Shown piece after piece: positions 40,742 to 48,848 of a DNA stretch of 64,000 nucleotides (within the stretch, counting starts at the first letter, position 1; each line of letters begins with the position of its first letter). The translations under genes were made by a program, and so were the position numbers. This stretch comes from Sulfidibacterium sp964456625 (GTDB lineage Bacteria; Bacteroidota; Bacteroidia; Bacteroidales; F082): assembly GCA_964456625.1 (NCBI GenBank), contig CAYWBO010000002.1:29333-93332 (forward strand), written 5' to 3'. Below the pieces are notes generated by a model, which was given only the letters and a program-made list of their open reading frames with translations, was not told the origin of the DNA and ran no database searches.

Positions 40742-43165
40742 ATGGCAACAGCAGCGCAATCAGTTCTTTCCAGTTTAAAGCTAACAAAAGAAGATATTTT
40801 ACGTGATTTCCGGATCGCCAATGAAAGTCGGCACGCCAGTTTTCTGGGGCGACGCGAAGTTTTGACCGGGAAAGCAAAATTCGGAATTTTCGGTGACGGA
40901 AAAGAAATTCCTCAACTGGCCATGGCCCGGGCTTTTCAGGATGGCGACTGGCGCTCAGGATATTACCGTGATCAGACTTTCATGTTTGCCACCGAAATGA
41001 TGACCCTCGAAGAGTTTTTTGCACAGCTTTACGGCGATACCGACCTGAAGGCGAATCCTGCCAGCGGCGGACGGTTGATGAATAATCACTTCGGAACCCG
41101 CAGCCTGGATGAAAACGGGCACTGGAAAGACCTTACCAAACAAAAGAACAGTTCCTGCGACACCTCTCCCACTGCCAGCCAGATGCCGCGGTTGCTCGGG
41201 CTCGCAAGTGCTTCCAAGCATTTTAAGGCCCTGAAGGACCAACAAATATGCTGGGGATTTTCGAAAAAAGGCAATGAAGTGGCTTTCGGGACAATTGGTG
41301 ATGCATCAACTTCTGAAGGCCATTTTTTTGAGACGATAAATGCTGCCGGCGTGTTGCAGGTTCCCATGGCCCTTTCTGTATGGGACGACCAGTGGGGCAT
41401 TTCCGTTCCTAATAAGTTCCAGACTACCAAAGGAAACATCTCCGGGGCCCTAGCCGGATTTCAGAAAGAAAAAGATACCAACGGCATCGAGATTTTCAGG
41501 GCCAACGCCTTTGATTATCCCCAACTGATAGAAACATATCGCAAAGGTGTTGACCTTTGCAGGAAAAATCACGTTCCGGTGTTGTTTCATATCATCGGGT
41601 GTACCCAGCCGCAGGGACATTCCACCTCCGGTTCGCACGAGCGCTACAAAACACCGGAACAGCTTCAGGACGAAAAAGACAGAGACGGCATCAGCCGGAT
41701 GCGGCAGTGGATCCTAGAGGAAGGTATTGCCACCGAAAAAGACCTGGAAACTATTGAAAACGAAGCCATGGCAAGGGTTCGTGAAGCCAAAAAGAACGCC
41801 TGGAAGAATTTCCAGGATCCCATCAAGAAACAACGCAGCGAATTGTTGCAACAAATTAATATGGCGCGTTGTGCCTGTGTGGAAAAGGATCAGGTCGAAG
41901 CATTGAAAAAAGAACTGGCACAAATTGAAGCCCCGATCCTTAAAGACGTGATGAGTGTTGCCCGCAAGGCCCTGCGGCAATTCTGCAATTCCTGCGACAT
42001 CCACGATGTGGTCTTTAAAAACAACGTCCGGAAATGGCTGAATGCCCGCATGGATGATGATCACCAGCGATACAGCAGCTTTTTGTACAGCCAGTCGGAG
42101 TGGTCTGCCCTGAAAATCAAAAGTGTCCCTCCTGCGTTTGAAAAAGACGCTGAGATGGTCCCCGGAAGGGAAATCCTGCGTGATAATTTTAAAGTTGTAT
42201 TCGAGAACAACCCGCTGGTTGTGGCTTTCGGCGAAGATGTGGGAAAAATCGGCGGGGTGAACCAGACCTACGAAGGTTTGCAGAAGATCTTCGGTGAGAA
42301 CCGGATCTTCGACACGGGGATCCGCGAAGCAACCATTATCGGGCAAGGCATCGGCATGGCATTGCGAGGCTTCCGCCCCATCGCTGAAATTCAGTATTTC
42401 GATTATCTGTTATATGGGTTACAGGTGATCAGCGATGACCTGGCTACTACCCATTACCGGTCACACGGTGGCCAGAAAGCGCCGATGATCATCAGCACCC
42501 GGGGGCACAGGCTAGAAGGGATCTGGCATTCAGGTTCCCCCATGGGCATGCTGCTGAGCGCCGTACGCGGCGTGCATGTGGCCGTTCCCCGCGATATGAC
42601 CCAGGCAGCCGGATTTTACAATACCTATCTGGCTTCGGATCAGCCCGTAGTGATCATCGAGCCGCTGAACGGATACCGGTTGCGCGAAAGAAAGCCTTCC
42701 AATATGGGCGAATTCAGGACTCCGGTGGGAATTCCGGAAATCCTGCAGGAAGGGACTGATCTTACACTGGTTACTTACGGTTCGTGCGTACGCATTGCCC
42801 GGGAGGCTGTTAAACAGCTCATGGAATTTGATATCAGCGTGGAACTCATTGATGTTCAAACGTTGATTCCGTTTGATGTTGAGGGCGTTATTTATGAATC
42901 TCTGAAAAAAACCAATAAAATACTTTTCTTCGACGAAGATGTGCCGGGCGGTGCCACCACTTACATGCTGCAGAAAGTGCTGGAAGCCCGGAAGGGTTTC
43001 TTTAACCTGGACCTGGAACCCAGAACGCTGACTGCAAGATCACACCGTGCTGCCTACAGTACCGACGGCGATTATTTTTCCAATCCCAACGCCGAAGACG
43101 TTTTCGAAACCGTTTATCAGATGATGCATGAATACCATCCTTCCAGGTATCCCGGCATTTTTTGA
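40742..43165 (+). CDS. 2-oxoacid dehydrogenase E1, alpha and beta subunits fused
   Basis: This 807-residue fusion has an E1-alpha part at about 1-330, with the thiamine-diphosphate motif GDASTSEGHFFE and the following WDDQWGISVP. A helical linker covers about 330-470. The E1-beta part covers about 475-800, starting EILRDNFKVVFENNPLVVAFGEDVG and containing GIREATIIGQGIGMA and PVVIIEPLNGYRL. The enzyme decarboxylates a 2-oxoacid and loads the acyl group on lipoyl-E2. Branched-chain 2-oxoacids are the likeliest substrate by Bacteroidota precedent, but pyruvate is not excluded. No E2 or E3 gene is nearby. A DUF493 gene follows with its own promoter. Confidence 0.9.
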   Translation: MATAAQSVLSSLKLTKEDILRDFRIANESRHASFLGRREVLTGKAKFGIFGDGKEIPQLAMARAFQDGDWRSGYYRDQTFMFATEMMTLEEFFAQLYGDTDLKANPASGGRLMNNHFGTRSLDENGHWKDLTKQKNSSCDTSPTASQMPRLLGLASASKHFKALKDQQICWGFSKKGNEVAFGTIGDASTSEGHFFETINAAGVLQVPMALSVWDDQWGISVPNKFQTTKGNISGALAGFQKEKDTNGIEIFRANAFDYPQLIETYRKGVDLCRKNHVPVLFHIIGCTQPQGHSTSGSHERYKTPEQLQDEKDRDGISRMRQWILEEGIATEKDLETIENEAMARVREAKKNAWKNFQDPIKKQRSELLQQINMARCACVEKDQVEALKKELAQIEAPILKDVMSVARKALRQFCNSCDIHDVVFKNNVRKWLNARMDDDHQRYSSFLYSQSEWSALKIKSVPPAFEKDAEMVPGREILRDNFKVVFENNPLVVAFGEDVGKIGGVNQTYEGLQKIFGENRIFDTGIREATIIGQGIGMALRGFRPIAEIQYFDYLLYGLQVISDDLATTHYRSHGGQKAPMIISTRGHRLEGIWHSGSPMGMLLSAVRGVHVAVPRDMTQAAGFYNTYLASDQPVVIIEPLNGYRLRERKPSNMGEFRTPVGIPEILQEGTDLTLVTYGSCVRIAREAVKQLMEFDISVELIDVQTLIPFDVEGVIYESLKKTNKILFFDEDVPGGATTYMLQKVLEARKGFFNLDLEPRTLTARSHRAAYSTDGDYFSNPNAEDVFETVYQMMHEYHPSRYPGIF

Positions 43166-43194
43166 TTTCCTGAATTTAAAGCATAAAATGCCTT

Positions 43195-43202
43195 TATCTT
43201 TG
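43195..43202 (+). promoter_or_regulatory. Putative -7 promoter box for the DUF493 gene
   Basis: TATCTTTG, 24 bases before the ATG at 43227. It supports that start over the in-frame upstream ATG at 43128 that overlaps the E1 gene. Confidence 0.55.
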
Positions 43203-43226
43203 TACCTGTTTCAGAAAGATATCATC

Positions 43227-43541
43227 ATGCCAAATCATAAGATAAACGGGAATAACGGTCACACGGCTTCAGGGCCACTGGGAAACGAGAAACTCAAATT
43301 TCCCGTAAGTTACCGTTTAAAAGCCGTATTGGAAGCATCGCTGGGGGAAGAAACCGACAAGCAGAAGCTTGAAAGTGTCTTTGATTCCCTGCAGATCGCC
43401 TTTGCTTTTCACGACCACAGGCCGAGCAGCAAAGGAAACTACATCAGTTACACCTATCAGGTGACACTTCACAACAGGCCTCAGATGCTGGAGCTTTATG
43501 AAAAGCTGAAAGATGTTGAAGGATTGAAATTTGCGTTGTAG
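43227..43541 (+). CDS. DUF493 (YbeD-like) family protein
   Basis: From the ATG at 43227 this encodes 104 residues. The C-terminal 85 match the YbeD/DUF493 fold: FPVSYRLKAVLEA, then RPSSKGNYISYTYQVTL and a final VEGLKFAL, with SSKGNY the most conserved stretch. YbeD is a small alpha-beta (ACT-like) protein near lipoate genes in E. coli, possibly regulatory; the role here is unknown. The position directly after the lipoate-dependent E1 gene is suggestive but not proof. The start is chosen on the promoter at 43195. An unknown gene begins 28 bases after the stop. Confidence 0.8.
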   Translation: MPNHKINGNNGHTASGPLGNEKLKFPVSYRLKAVLEASLGEETDKQKLESVFDSLQIAFAFHDHRPSSKGNYISYTYQVTLHNRPQMLELYEKLKDVEGLKFAL

Positions 43542-43568
43542 TTTTTCCTTTTTCAAAATTAAATCTCC

Positions 43569-44135
43569 ATGCACGACATTGAGCCATACTACAACTGGCA
43601 GCATCTTTACAGCGCTTCCCGTGACAACCGCTCTCCTTTTTACGGAAAGCGGCACAGTGAGCTGTATTTCGAGCACACGATCTACAACTATTATATTCAT
43701 CCCCAGTGGGATGAATTCGGCTCCCAGACGCTTTACCTGAAAGTGCTCTTTGTCGATTACGACCAGCAATACTGTGTCATCGAATTTTTGGGAGAATGGA
43801 ACGATATCCTGTATAATGATGTGATGTATCTGTATCGCAATGTGATAGAGAATCTGCTGGAAGAACAGATCAAATATTTTATCCTGATCGGGGAAAATGT
43901 GCTGGATTTCCATGCCGATACGGACGATTATTATGCGGAATGGTTTGATAACATTGAGGACGGCTGGATTGTCGGCCTCAATTTCAGGAAACACGTGATC
44001 AAGGAATTTACCGATACCAACATTGACCAGTTTATTGCTTTCGGAGGCGGATTTGATGCTTTTTCCTGGCGCAAGTTGCAGCCGGAGCAGCTGTTTTCTT
44101 TTCTGAATAGTCTTATTATTAAGAGGTTGACGTAA
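43569..44135 (+). CDS. Conserved-looking protein of unknown function
   Basis: A 188-residue acidic cytosolic protein, rich in Tyr, Phe and Trp, with no signal peptide or membrane segment. It opens MHDIEPYYNWQHLYSASRDN, and the middle has EFLGEWNDILYNDVMYLYRN and FILIGENVLDFHADTDDYY. I do not recognise the family. The composition and length suggest a folded single domain. It sits 28 bases after the DUF493 gene and 5 bases before acylphosphatase on the same strand, so the three are probably one operon. Confidence 0.7.
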   Translation: MHDIEPYYNWQHLYSASRDNRSPFYGKRHSELYFEHTIYNYYIHPQWDEFGSQTLYLKVLFVDYDQQYCVIEFLGEWNDILYNDVMYLYRNVIENLLEEQIKYFILIGENVLDFHADTDDYYAEWFDNIEDGWIVGLNFRKHVIKEFTDTNIDQFIAFGGGFDAFSWRKLQPEQLFSFLNSLIIKRLT

Positions 44136-44139
44136 TTGT

Positions 44140-44415
44140 ATGGACAATCATAAAGCCATCATCATCAAAGTCTTCGGCCGCGTTCAGGGCGTGGGGTTCC
44201 GTTATTATGCCCAGAAGCAGGCACTGGAGTTGGGAATTACCGGCTATGTAAGAAACCTTCGTGACGGAAGTGTGTACGTTGAAGCCGAGGGACAGGAATC
44301 CGCCCTGGAGCAGTTTGTTCAGTGGAGTGAAGTGGGTCCGGCATGGGCGCGGGTTACAAAGCTCGAAAAACAATGGATTCCCCTTCAGGGATACCGCACC
44401 TTCGAGATCAGATAA
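44140..44415 (+). CDS. Acylphosphatase
   Basis: This 91-residue protein hydrolyses the carboxyl-phosphate bond of acyl phosphates. It has the phosphate-binding loop GRVQGVGFRYYAQ (catalytic Arg) and the GYVRNLRDGSVYVEAEG block with the catalytic Asn. Length is standard for the family. It is the last gene of the DUF493 group. Its stop codon directly abuts the stop codon of convergent mnmD with no base between, so no separate terminator is possible here. Confidence 0.93.
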   Translation: MDNHKAIIIKVFGRVQGVGFRYYAQKQALELGITGYVRNLRDGSVYVEAEGQESALEQFVQWSEVGPAWARVTKLEKQWIPLQGYRTFEIR

Positions 44416-45075
44416 TTATTTCACTGCCCGCAGGAATTCTCGTTTCCCCGGAGGTCCCGGAATCTTTTCAATTTGAAATCCACAGCCTTTCAGGAGCCGT
44501 TTGACGCTTCCTTTGCAGGAATAAGTGGTGAGTACTCCTCCGGGCTTTAACGCGTCATAAAGCTTCTTAAATCCTTCGACGGTCCACATTTCGGGTTGGG
44601 ATTCCGGTGAGAACGCATCAAAAAAGACCACATCGTATTTTTCACGACCCAAACGGGCTTCTTCGAATCTCTCGATCCGCAGACTGAAATCAAATAAGCT
44701 CCCCAATTTTTTGTTTTCCCCTCCCCTGTGCATTTCAGCAAATATCGAATCGTTGGTATTCAATAGTTTAGAATAGTTCAATTGAAGAATTTGTTCGGAT
44801 TCAATGGGAAAAGCTTCGATGCCCTGGTAAACCACCGGGATGTTGTTTTGCTCTGCCCACTGGTAGCTCAGTAAGGCATTCAACCCGGTGCCGAAGCCGA
44901 TTTCCAGTATGCAAACGGGTTGAGTATTTTTAGACACAAAATCCAGTCCCGCCCGGATAAAAATGTGAACCGATTCCTGTATGGCACCGAAAACAGAGTG
45001 ATAATGCTCTCCGCTTTGAGCACTGAATAATGTATTGGACCCGTCGCCCGTAACCATGGCTTTGCTTTCTCCCAT
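44416..45075 (-). CDS. mnmD: tRNA (5-methylaminomethyl-2-thiouridine)(34) methyltransferase, MnmD
   Basis: This 219-residue protein is the stand-alone methyltransferase that completes the mnm5s2U modification at tRNA wobble position 34. SAM motif I is LEIGFGTGLNALL (about 58-70), and the DUF752 signature DAFSPESQPEMWT is present. The C-terminal end reads TYSCKGSVKRLLKGCGFQIE and GPPGKREFL. The oxidoreductase half found in enterobacterial MnmC is absent. A -7 box only 4 bases upstream of the ATG at 45075 leaves almost no leader; the next in-frame ATG at 45057 (MVTGDG) is a good alternative. Confidence 0.85.
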   Translation of the reverse strand: MGESKAMVTGDGSNTLFSAQSGEHYHSVFGAIQESVHIFIRAGLDFVSKNTQPVCILEIGFGTGLNALLSYQWAEQNNIPVVYQGIEAFPIESEQILQLNYSKLLNTNDSIFAEMHRGGENKKLGSLFDFSLRIERFEEARLGREKYDVVFFDAFSPESQPEMWTVEGFKKLYDALKPGGVLTTYSCKGSVKRLLKGCGFQIEKIPGPPGKREFLRAVK

Positions 45076-45079
45076 GGTG

Positions 45080-45087
45080 CAAAATTA
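45080..45087 (-). promoter_or_regulatory. mnmD: Putative -7 promoter box for mnmD
   Basis: The reverse strand reads TAATTTTG, ending 4 bases from the annotated ATG. It implies a leaderless transcript or a start at 45057. Confidence 0.45.
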
Positions 45088-45136
45088 AAGGAAGTAGGCT
45101 TTCCTAAAGAATCATCAGGAATATTTATAAAAAACG

Positions 45137-45172
45137 TTAGTCACTCTATGAACTTTAGTCACTCTATGAACT
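45137..45172. repeat. Perfect 18-base tandem repeat, two copies
   Basis: TTAGTCACTCTATGAACT occurs at 45137-45154 and again, identical, at 45155-45172, with no spacer. It lies between mnmD and the exonuclease gene, 37 bases before the latter's ATG. Confidence 0.85.
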
Positions 45173-45208
45173 CTTAAAAAAATTCGTACCTTGGTCAAAA
45201 AAGTCAAC

Positions 45209-45919
45209 ATGCTCAACAACATCTCTTTGGAAAACATCTTGTTTCTTGATATTGAGACGGTCCCGGCCTATCCGGCCTTTGAGAAGGTACCCGAAAAATT
45301 CAGGAAATTGTGGGAAAAGAAGGCGCGAAACCTGGGAGGTAAAGACGAAGAGCAGACAGCAGAGGACCTTTATGAACGGGCGGGAATTTATGCCGAATTC
45401 GGAAAGATCATCTGTATTTCCTGTGGTTTCATCAACGGGAATGAGATTCGCCTGAAATCATTTTATGGGGACGATGAGAAGATTTTGCTGCAAGAGTTTA
45501 TCCAACTGCTTCAGCGGCATTATAATCGTTCAGATTCGCTGTTATGTGCCCACAACGGTAAAGAATTTGATTTCCCTTACCTGGCACGCCGGATGCTGGT
45601 TCAGGGCCTTGAGTTGCCTCCGATTCTGGATCTGGCAGGGAAAAAACCCTGGGAAGTCCGGCACCTGGATACACTGGAATTGTGGAAATTTGGTGATTAC
45701 AAGCATTATACGTCTCTTGAATTGCTGGCCGCTATTTTTGATATCCCCACGCCAAAGGACGATATCGACGGCAGCCAGGTGGCACACGTTTACTGGGAAG
45801 AAAAAGACCTGGAACGCATTGCCGTTTATTGCCAGAAAGACGTATTAACCACCATCCAGCTTTTCAGAAGGTATCAGGGATTGTCTTTGATCCGCGATGA
45901 GTTTGTCATATACGGGTAA
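45209..45919 (+). CDS. PolB-like DEDD 3'-5' exonuclease family protein
   Basis: From the ATG at 45209 this is a 236-residue RNase H-fold exonuclease. Exo I is FLDIETVPAY (Asp and Glu, about 12-21), Exo II is AHNGKEFDFPYLARR (Asp), and Exo III is YCQKDVLTT (Tyr-x3-Asp), giving the DEDDy type. The family is related to the proofreading domain of PolB and occurs as a single-domain protein; its substrate is not established. An in-frame TTG at 45191 is a less likely start. TACCTTGG at 45187-45194 is a near match to the -7 box. The DUF2779 nuclease gene follows 66 bases downstream. Confidence 0.85.
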   Translation: MLNNISLENILFLDIETVPAYPAFEKVPEKFRKLWEKKARNLGGKDEEQTAEDLYERAGIYAEFGKIICISCGFINGNEIRLKSFYGDDEKILLQEFIQLLQRHYNRSDSLLCAHNGKEFDFPYLARRMLVQGLELPPILDLAGKKPWEVRHLDTLELWKFGDYKHYTSLELLAAIFDIPTPKDDIDGSQVAHVYWEEKDLERIAVYCQKDVLTTIQLFRRYQGLSLIRDEFVIYG

Positions 45920-45985
45920 TCTTGCCGGCACACAAGTTATTTTGAAACATTAATTCAAAGAAAGTCAGTTTACTGAGGCGTTCTC

Positions 45986-47233
45986 ATGGAAAAACACGTG
46001 CTATCCAAATCGACCTTTATCCGGGGCGTTCAATGTCTTAAATCATTGTATCTCAATAAAAACAGTCCGTTTTTACGCGACAGGCTACCCGATGCGCAAC
46101 GTGCTGTTTTTAAGCGGGGTGCGGATGTGGGTTTGCTGGCGCAACAGCTGTTTCCGCACGGTGTTAATCTGAGCCCGAAATCTCCGGCACAGTTCCGGAA
46201 GAAAGTTTCGGAAACGGCTATGATCATCAGGACCGATGCTTTTAAATCCTTGTATGAAGCTGTTTTCCAGTTTGACGGATCGCTGGCCATTTTGGATATT
46301 CTGGTCAAAGGGCAGCAGTCGTGGATTGCCTACGAGGTGAAGAGCTCCACCCGGATCTCCGATACCTACCTGATGGACGCTGCGTTTCAGTATTATGTCA
46401 TTACAAACTCCGGCGTAGCGCTGGAGAACTTTTTTTTGGTATACATCAACAAAGACTATGTTTTTGACGGGGCCCCGGACCTGGAAAAACTGTTTATCAA
46501 GCAGAGCGTGTTGAATGAAGTGATTGATTTACAAAAGGTTATTTCAAATAAAATAAAGGAAGAAAAAGAAATATTATCCCGTTCTGCTTCTCCTGAGATC
46601 AACATCGGAACGTGGTGCCATGATCCTTATCCCTGTGATTTTCTCGGACATTGTTGGAAAAATGTCAAAGAAAGCAGCGTTTTATACCTGGATGCCTGGG
46701 ATGAAAAGGACCGGTTTGACTTTTATTACGCCGGAAAGGATGATCCGAAAGCCTTGGAATCGGGCATGCTTTCAGAAAAACAAAAGATCCGGCTTTGGTC
46801 GGCACAAAACAAGAAAATATATGTTAACGATCAGAAATTGAATGAATTATTAGGGGATACAACTGATAATTTATTGATTTTATCTCCGTATTTTCTGAAG
46901 CTGGCTGTCCCCTACCTGCCGGATACGAAACCCTATCAGCCCGTTCCTGTTGCCTGTGGCTTGCAAACTTCGTCGGGTAATCCGGAAATCACTTTTTTTA
47001 TCAGGGAGGAAAATCCGATAGAATTATTTGTTTCATATTTTAGAAAAATAATTGAAACAGATTGTAATATAGTTATTTACAACATAGAAAAATTATATGA
47101 TTTTTTGAGAGAAACCGNNNNNNNNNNNNNNNNNNNNNNNNNNNNNNNNNNNNNNNNNNNNNNNNNNNNNNNNNNNNNNNNNNNNNNNNNNNNNNNNNNN
47201 NNNNNNNNNNNNNNNNNACAAGCAATAAAATAA
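45986..47233 (+). CDS. DUF2779 / Cas4-RecB-like nuclease family protein (C-terminus lost in assembly gap)
   Basis: The readable 377 residues begin LSKSTFIRGVQCLKSLYL, the N-terminal pattern of Cas4/RecB-type nucleases. The PD-(D/E)XK core appears as AILDILVKG and YEVKSST (D104, E117, K119). Cysteines C17, C211, C217 and C223 (spacing x5, x5) could hold an iron-sulfur cluster. Sequence after about 235 resembles the DUF2779 part, with PYLPDTKPYQ at about 310. The frame then enters the 100-N gap at 47118, and only four codons (QAIK) follow. Relatives are about 490-650 residues long, so over 100 residues are probably missing. dnaB follows after the gap. Confidence 0.8.
   Translation: MEKHVLSKSTFIRGVQCLKSLYLNKNSPFLRDRLPDAQRAVFKRGADVGLLAQQLFPHGVNLSPKSPAQFRKKVSETAMIIRTDAFKSLYEAVFQFDGSLAILDILVKGQQSWIAYEVKSSTRISDTYLMDAAFQYYVITNSGVALENFFLVYINKDYVFDGAPDLEKLFIKQSVLNEVIDLQKVISNKIKEEKEILSRSASPEINIGTWCHDPYPCDFLGHCWKNVKESSVLYLDAWDEKDRFDFYYAGKDDPKALESGMLSEKQKIRLWSAQNKKIYVNDQKLNELLGDTTDNLLILSPYFLKLAVPYLPDTKPYQPVPVACGLQTSSGNPEITFFIREENPIELFVSYFRKIIETDCNIVIYNIEKLYDFLRETXXXXXXXXXXXXXXXXXXXXXXXXXXXXXXXXXXQAIK
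47118..47217. other. Assembly gap of 100 N in the DUF2779 gene
   Basis: Exactly 100 N, the same placeholder length as in rho. The true missing length is unknown and probably larger, since the C-terminal half of DUF2779 is absent. It may hide the end of this gene and the natural spacer before dnaB. Confidence 0.95.
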
Positions 47234-47268
47234 ATCAACAAAAAGTTTGTCCTGAACTTTTCAATTCG

Positions 47269-47276
47269 TATTTTTG
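47269..47276 (+). promoter_or_regulatory. dnaB: Putative -7 promoter box for dnaB
   Basis: TATTTTTG ends only 4 bases before the ATG at 47281, so dnaB would be transcribed leaderless or nearly so. Confidence 0.45.
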
Positions 47277-47280
47277 GAAA

Positions 47281-48804
47281 ATGGAAAACGTCAATTCCCA
47301 AACAAAGCGAAAACAAACTCCTTCCAAACAGGGATCGCTGAATAACAATCTTCTGGAGCATGGAAAAGTTCCGCCACAGGCGGTTGACCTTGAAGAGGCT
47401 GTGTTGGGCGCCATGATGCTGGAACAGGATGCCGTCACGCAGGTGATCGATATCCTGAAGCCCGAGGTCTTTTACAAAGATTCGCACCAGCGGATATTTT
47501 CGGCCATCCAAAGGCTGTTTACGAAGTCGGAACCGGTGGATATCATGACCGTTACCAACGAGCTGAAAAACACCGGCGAACTGGAAATGGTGGGTGGCCC
47601 CTATTACATCACGATGCTGACCAGCCGGATCGCTTCTTCAGCTAACGTGGAATACCATTCGCGTATCCTTCTGCAGAAGCATATCCAGCGGGAATTGATA
47701 AAAATTTCCTCCGACATCATCAAAGATGCATTCGAAGATACCACCGATGTGTTTGATTTGCTGGACCGTGCCGAGCAGGGCTTGTTCAGTGTGTCCGAGT
47801 CCAACCTGCGACGCGGGGTGGAGAGTATGCCGGGCCTTATCAAGCAGGCGATCGACAATATAGAAAGTGCCAAAAATTCAGAGACCCAGCTGAGTGGGGT
47901 TTCTTCGGGTTTTATGGCATTGGACCGGATTACATCAGGATGGCAGCGGTCCGATCTGATCATTCTTGCTGCCCGTCCTGCCATGGGGAAAACTTCATTT
48001 GCGTTGTCCATGGCCCGGAATATTGCAGTACAGTTCAACAAACCGGTGGCTGTTTTTTCGTTGGAAATGTCAGCCGTACAGTTGGTAACACGTTTGATAT
48101 CCAGCGAAAGCGAGCTTAACTCCACTAAGCTGAGGAAAGGCGATCTGGCAGAATATGAATGGCAGCAGCTGAATACCCGGATTAATTCACTTGCCAACGC
48201 CAAAATCTTTATTGACGACACTCCTGCCCTGACGATTTTTGAATTAAGGGCCAAATGCCGTCGTTTGAAGCAACAGCACGACATCCAGATGGTTTTTATC
48301 GATTATCTGCAGCTGATGAGCGGTGGTAGTGAAGCCAAAGGCAACCGGGAACAGGAGATCAGTATGATCTCCCGTGCTTTAAAAGCGCTGGCCAAGGAAT
48401 TGAACATCCCGGTGCTGGCCCTCTCGCAGTTGAGCCGTGCCGTTGAAAACCGCCCGGGGGCTTCCGGAAAGCCAATCCTTTCCGACTTGCGTGAATCCGG
48501 TGCCATTGAGCAGGATGCCGATATTGTCCTGTTTATTTACCGTCCGGAATATTACAAAATGGATACTTACGAAGACGGCACGCCCACCAAAAATATGGCG
48601 GACATCATTATCGCAAAACACAGAAACGGCGCCACCGGAGAGATCAAGCTTAAATTCATCAGCAACTTTGCCAAGTTTGAAGATTATCATGAATCGGGTC
48701 AGGGTGGTGGAGAATATACCGCCGGCGATCTTCAAAGCGGCATGCGTACGTATCAGTCCAAGATGAATGATCTGGAAGAGCCCGAGGCTGATATGCCGTT
48801 TTAA
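47281..48804 (+). CDS. dnaB: Replicative DNA helicase DnaB
   Basis: DnaB unwinds DNA at the replication fork as a hexamer. The 507-residue protein starts with a short variable tail, then the N-terminal domain (GKVPPQAVDLEEAVLGAMML, about 24-43). The RecA-like domain has Walker A ARPAMGKTSFALSMA (about 230-244), Walker B MVFIDYLQLMSG, and the H4 region RPGASGKPILSDLRESGAIE. Length is normal and there is no intein. The C-terminal tail (MNDLEEPEADMPF) is acidic, as in many Bacteroidota. It starts just after an assembly gap, with a -7 box that leaves almost no leader. Confidence 0.97.
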   Translation: MENVNSQTKRKQTPSKQGSLNNNLLEHGKVPPQAVDLEEAVLGAMMLEQDAVTQVIDILKPEVFYKDSHQRIFSAIQRLFTKSEPVDIMTVTNELKNTGELEMVGGPYYITMLTSRIASSANVEYHSRILLQKHIQRELIKISSDIIKDAFEDTTDVFDLLDRAEQGLFSVSESNLRRGVESMPGLIKQAIDNIESAKNSETQLSGVSSGFMALDRITSGWQRSDLIILAARPAMGKTSFALSMARNIAVQFNKPVAVFSLEMSAVQLVTRLISSESELNSTKLRKGDLAEYEWQQLNTRINSLANAKIFIDDTPALTIFELRAKCRRLKQQHDIQMVFIDYLQLMSGGSEAKGNREQEISMISRALKALAKELNIPVLALSQLSRAVENRPGASGKPILSDLRESGAIEQDADIVLFIYRPEYYKMDTYEDGTPTKNMADIIIAKHRNGATGEIKLKFISNFAKFEDYHESGQGGGEYTAGDLQSGMRTYQSKMNDLEEPEADMPF

Positions 48805-48848
48805 GAAAATCCTTTAAATCAAAATATTTTTTACCAAAATTTAAATTT

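Noticed and set aside
43128..43226. Upstream start for the DUF493 protein
   Set aside because: It overlaps the E1 gene and sits upstream of the gene's own -7 box at 43195.
43317..44147. 276-codon reverse open frame
   Set aside because: It spans the DUF493 gene and the following unknown gene on the other strand, lacks any family motif and has no promoter box.
45209..47233. CRISPR-associated Cas4 locus
   Set aside because: The Cas4-like start belongs to a DUF2779 protein; no repeats, cas1 or cas2 are present.
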